From: Negativicutes bacterium
GTDB taxonomy: Bacteria; Bacillota_C; Negativicutes; Sporomusales_B; JARLHX01
NCBI GenBank assembly: GCA_031292035.1
Contig: JARLHX010000381.1
Coordinates: 1-8,000, forward strand
Direction: 5' to 3'
Length of the DNA: 8,000 bases
Both the position numbers and the translations under genes were made by a program. The notes below the pieces were generated by a model, which was not told the origin of the DNA, did not search any database, and saw nothing but the letters and a program-made list of their open reading frames with translations. Every line of letters starts with the position of its first letter. Position 1 is the stretch's first letter. Positions 6,358-8,000 of this stretch are shown in pieces.

Positions 6358-6404
6358 ATAAGGCGTACCCAGGGTGAATTGCCATTATCCCTGATACGCC
6401 TTAT
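6358..6404 (-). terminator. strong hairpin just after the Mrp-NifX gene
   Basis: Arms ATAAGGCGTA (6358-6367) and TACGCCTTAT (6395-6404) are perfectly complementary over 10 bp. After a small asymmetric internal loop the stem continues for 5 bp, CAGGG (6370-6374) with CCCTG (6389-6393), closing a loop of about 14 nt. It begins 8 nt after the stop codon at 6413. No T-run follows on either strand, so it is not a canonical intrinsic terminator. It may be a 3'-end stabilising stem, a processing site or a degenerate bidirectional terminator. Confidence 0.5.
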
Positions 6405-6412
6405 TGATCTAC

Positions 6413-7627
6413 TTAATGACCGCAACCATGACCTTCATGTTCATCATGATCACAGGCATTGCCGGCATCGGTAAGGTCGCCGCGCAGATAGAGAGCGACA
6501 AGATTTTCCGGAGTATCTGAAGGTGCACCGCAAAGAACCTTGATACCACGTTGGCGGAAGATTGCCTGGGCTGCTTCACCCATACCGCCGACTAAAATGT
6601 CCGTACAGCCCTGATCTGCCACCCAGTTAGGGATGACGCCAGGTGCGTGGGGCGGCGGGGTCAGGGTCTCGTGCTGGGTGGTTTTTCCGTCGGTTACTGT
6701 CATGATAGCGAATTGTTCGCAGTGGCCAAAATGGGTACAAAGTTTTCCTCCGACTAAGGGAATAGCAACTTTCATTTTCATGGCTCGATCAGCACCTTTC
6801 TGTAGTTTTGGGAGTTGGTCAATCATTCGTTCAACAATATGCTCCATCTCTTCTTTGGTATTACTGGTCAAACTGTCCATAGCCTGACCGGCATCGCCAG
6901 CGGTCACAACACTTGGATCGATCGGCAATCGCCCCAAGAAAGGGATGCCCATTGCGGTAGCGGTTTTTTCGCCACCGCCGCTTTTAAATATAGCGTGCGT
7001 ACTGCCGCAAGTGGGACAGACAAAGCCGCTCATGTTTTCAATCATACCCAGGATCGGCATATTTACCTGCTGACAAAACTTGATCGATTTGCGTACATCC
7101 GCCAAAGCGATTTCCTGGGGTGTGGTCACAATGACAGCTTGGCAGCCGGAAATAGTTTGGGCCACCGTCAGCGGTTCGTCGCCAGTTCCGGGCGGACTGT
7201 CGATAATAAGATAATCCAGCGGACCCCAATCCACATCAGCCAGGAACTGACGAATAATACCGATCTTCAGCGGACCCCGCCAGATAAGAGGATCATCTGG
7301 ATGGTCCAGCAGCCCCTGAATGGACAACACTTTCAAATTCTCAGTATACTGATAAGGTTGAAGCTGATTATCTACAATATTAAGTTTAAAGCCTGTAAGT
7401 CCCAAAAGTCCGGCAATACTCGGACCGTGTACATCCACGTCGAGCAGGCCGACCATATGACCTTGGCTGCTCAAAAATACGGCTAAGTTGGTGGCAACCG
7501 TGCTTTTACCGACGCCGCCCTTACCGCTCATTACCACTATCTTGTGAGCGACATTTTGGAGAAATTGGTCAATTTTTTGGCTTTGTGCTTCAAATTCCGG
7601 GTCATTGGCTGTTGAGTTACAGGCCAT
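6413..7627 (-). CDS. Mrp/NBP35 ATPase fused to NifX-type domain (MrpORP-like)
   Basis: This 404-residue cytosolic protein has two domains. Residues 28-275 are an Mrp/NBP35/ApbC P-loop ATPase that carries and transfers Fe-S clusters. The deviant Walker A is GKGGVGKST (35-43), DVDVHGPS is at 63-70, IIDSPPGTGD at 141-150, and the cluster-binding CPTC at 204-207 within MIENMSGFVCPTCG. Residues about 283-385 are a NifX/NifB C-terminal or 'orange protein' domain with Cys297, His299, His302 and Cys303 in CTHFGHCEQF. The tail 392-404 is Cys/His/Asp-rich and probably binds metal. The same fusion is known as MrpORP in sulfate reducers. The frame opens at an ATG at 7639, but the AAAGGAG box (7640-7646) touches that codon. 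The ATG at 7627, 12 nt from the box, is preferred. It lies 39 nt after a separate NifX gene and is probably co-transcribed with it. The metal handled (Fe, Mo or Cu) cannot be told. Confidence 0.93.
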   Translation of the reverse strand: MACNSTANDPEFEAQSQKIDQFLQNVAHKIVVMSGKGGVGKSTVATNLAVFLSSQGHMVGLLDVDVHGPSIAGLLGLTGFKLNIVDNQLQPYQYTENLKVLSIQGLLDHPDDPLIWRGPLKIGIIRQFLADVDWGPLDYLIIDSPPGTGDEPLTVAQTISGCQAVIVTTPQEIALADVRKSIKFCQQVNMPILGMIENMSGFVCPTCGSTHAIFKSGGGEKTATAMGIPFLGRLPIDPSVVTAGDAGQAMDSLTSNTKEEMEHIVERMIDQLPKLQKGADRAMKMKVAIPLVGGKLCTHFGHCEQFAIMTVTDGKTTQHETLTPPPHAPGVIPNWVADQGCTDILVGGMGEAAQAIFRQRGIKVLCGAPSDTPENLVALYLRGDLTDAGNACDHDEHEGHGCGH

Positions 7628-7639
7628 TTGGCAATCCAT

Positions 7640-7646
7640 CTCCTTT
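7640..7646 (-). promoter_or_regulatory. RBS that decides the start of the Mrp-NifX gene
   Basis: AAAGGAG on the minus strand directly abuts the ATG at 7639, leaving no spacer, and lies 12 nt before the in-frame ATG at 7627. A ribosome could hardly use the first ATG with this box, so the second is favoured, four residues shorter. Confidence 0.55.
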
Positions 7647-7666
7647 AATTATGCTGTAAAGATTAG

Positions 7667-8000
7667 CTACTTGCCGGCGCCCATCGCGCCTGCTACGTCG
7701 ATAACATTCAGTTTCCCAGCCAGAAAAGCTGCCAGCACGTCGTTTACGGTGCCGTTCATATCACCAAATGAGTACATCTTGACGCTTCCGGTTTCCAGTA
7801 CCCTAAACGCCTTCGGGCCTACATGGCCAGTGACGAGCACGTCAGCACCAGTCTGTAACAAGGCTTGCCCCGCTTGAATTCCCGCCCCATGTGCCGCTTC
7901 CAGGTTTTGCGTGTTGGCTAGACAGTCCCAGGTATCCTGCTCTTGGTCATAGAGGATAAAATAGTCGGCCCGCCCAAACCGGGAGTCGACTTTCGCCTCA
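7667..8000 (-). CDS. NifX/NifB-type Fe-Mo cofactor-binding protein (5' end outside window)
   Basis: The frame is open from the window edge to the TAG at 7667, giving about 111 residues. It lacks only the first few N-terminal residues of a normal 115-125-residue protein. It reads EAKVDSRFGRADYFILYD near the visible start, then NTQNLEAAHGAGIQAGQ, GADVLVTGHVGPKAFRVL and KMYSFGDMNGTVNDVLAAF. This is the dinitrogenase iron-molybdenum cofactor biosynthesis fold shared by NifX, NafY, the NifB C-terminus and orange protein. Members bind Fe-S or Mo-containing clusters; without nif genes here, nitrogen fixation is not implied. Unlike the domain fused to the neighbouring Mrp, it has SRFGRADYF where that one has CTHFGHCEQF, so fewer metal ligands are obvious. 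A shorter TTG-started version at 7861 would cut the fold in half and is unlikely. It is probably in an operon with the Mrp fusion. Confidence 0.9.
   Translation of the reverse strand, partial: EAKVDSRFGRADYFILYDQEQDTWDCLANTQNLEAAHGAGIQAGQALLQTGADVLVTGHVGPKAFRVLETGSVKMYSFGDMNGTVNDVLAAFLAGKLNVIDVAGAMGAGK

Noticed and set aside
6815..7486. 223-residue open frame on the plus strand
   Set aside because: It lies wholly antisense to the clear Mrp gene, has no recognisable motif and no convincing RBS, and its composition is that of a shadow frame.
7667..7861. 64-residue TTG-started protein
   Set aside because: The frame stays open to the window edge with typical NifX sequence, so this is the 3' part of a longer gene.
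7667..8000. Nitrogen fixation (nif) locus
   Set aside because: NifX-type domains are common in non-fixing anaerobes as Fe-S or ORP-like proteins, and no nitrogenase or other nif gene is visible.

Overview
The window suggests a strictly anaerobic, low-to-mid GC bacterium, most likely a Firmicutes lineage (Clostridia or Negativicutes; this placement is inference). The grounds are purine-rich AGGAGG-type ribosome binding sites before almost every gene, use of TTG and GTG starts, and a gene set typical of anaerobes: EFR1-type flavodoxin/ferredoxin, TSCPD, CGGC, and NifX/Mrp metal-cluster proteins. All eight supported genes lie on the minus strand, so transcription runs from high to low coordinates. 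No RNA genes, mobile elements or CRISPR arrays were seen.

Region A (8000 to about 6358) holds the 3' part of a stand-alone NifX/NifB-type cofactor-binding protein. It is followed by an Mrp/NBP35 ATPase fused to a second NifX-type domain, an 'MrpORP' architecture. The pair looks like an iron-sulfur or molybdenum-containing cluster assembly or carrier module. It ends in a strong hairpin just after the stop codon. Region B (6214 to 5768) is a single CGGC-domain, cysteine-rich small protein with its own RBS and flanking intergenic DNA on both sides.

Region C (about 5561 to 13) looks like a six-gene operon. A plausible sigma-A promoter (TATAAT at 5533-5538) lies about 110 bp upstream of the first gene, and the leader can form hairpins. 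The order is TSCPD protein, single-domain cupin, flavodoxin plus 2[4Fe-4S] ferredoxin (EFR1 family), nitroreductase, MptA-like metallo-beta-lactamase-fold hydrolase, and a P3A-type (proton-pump-like) P-type ATPase. Gaps are 15, 44, 47, 21 and 60 nt, with no convincing internal terminator. The middle genes suggest electron delivery (flavodoxin/ferredoxin) to a flavin reductase, with small metal-binding proteins alongside. The actual substrate cannot be read from the sequence. The ATPase may be a co-transcribed tail gene or functionally separate.

The RBS positions argue for shorter proteins than the longest open frames in four cases: Mrp, EFR1, nitroreductase and MBL hydrolase. These revised starts are used below.
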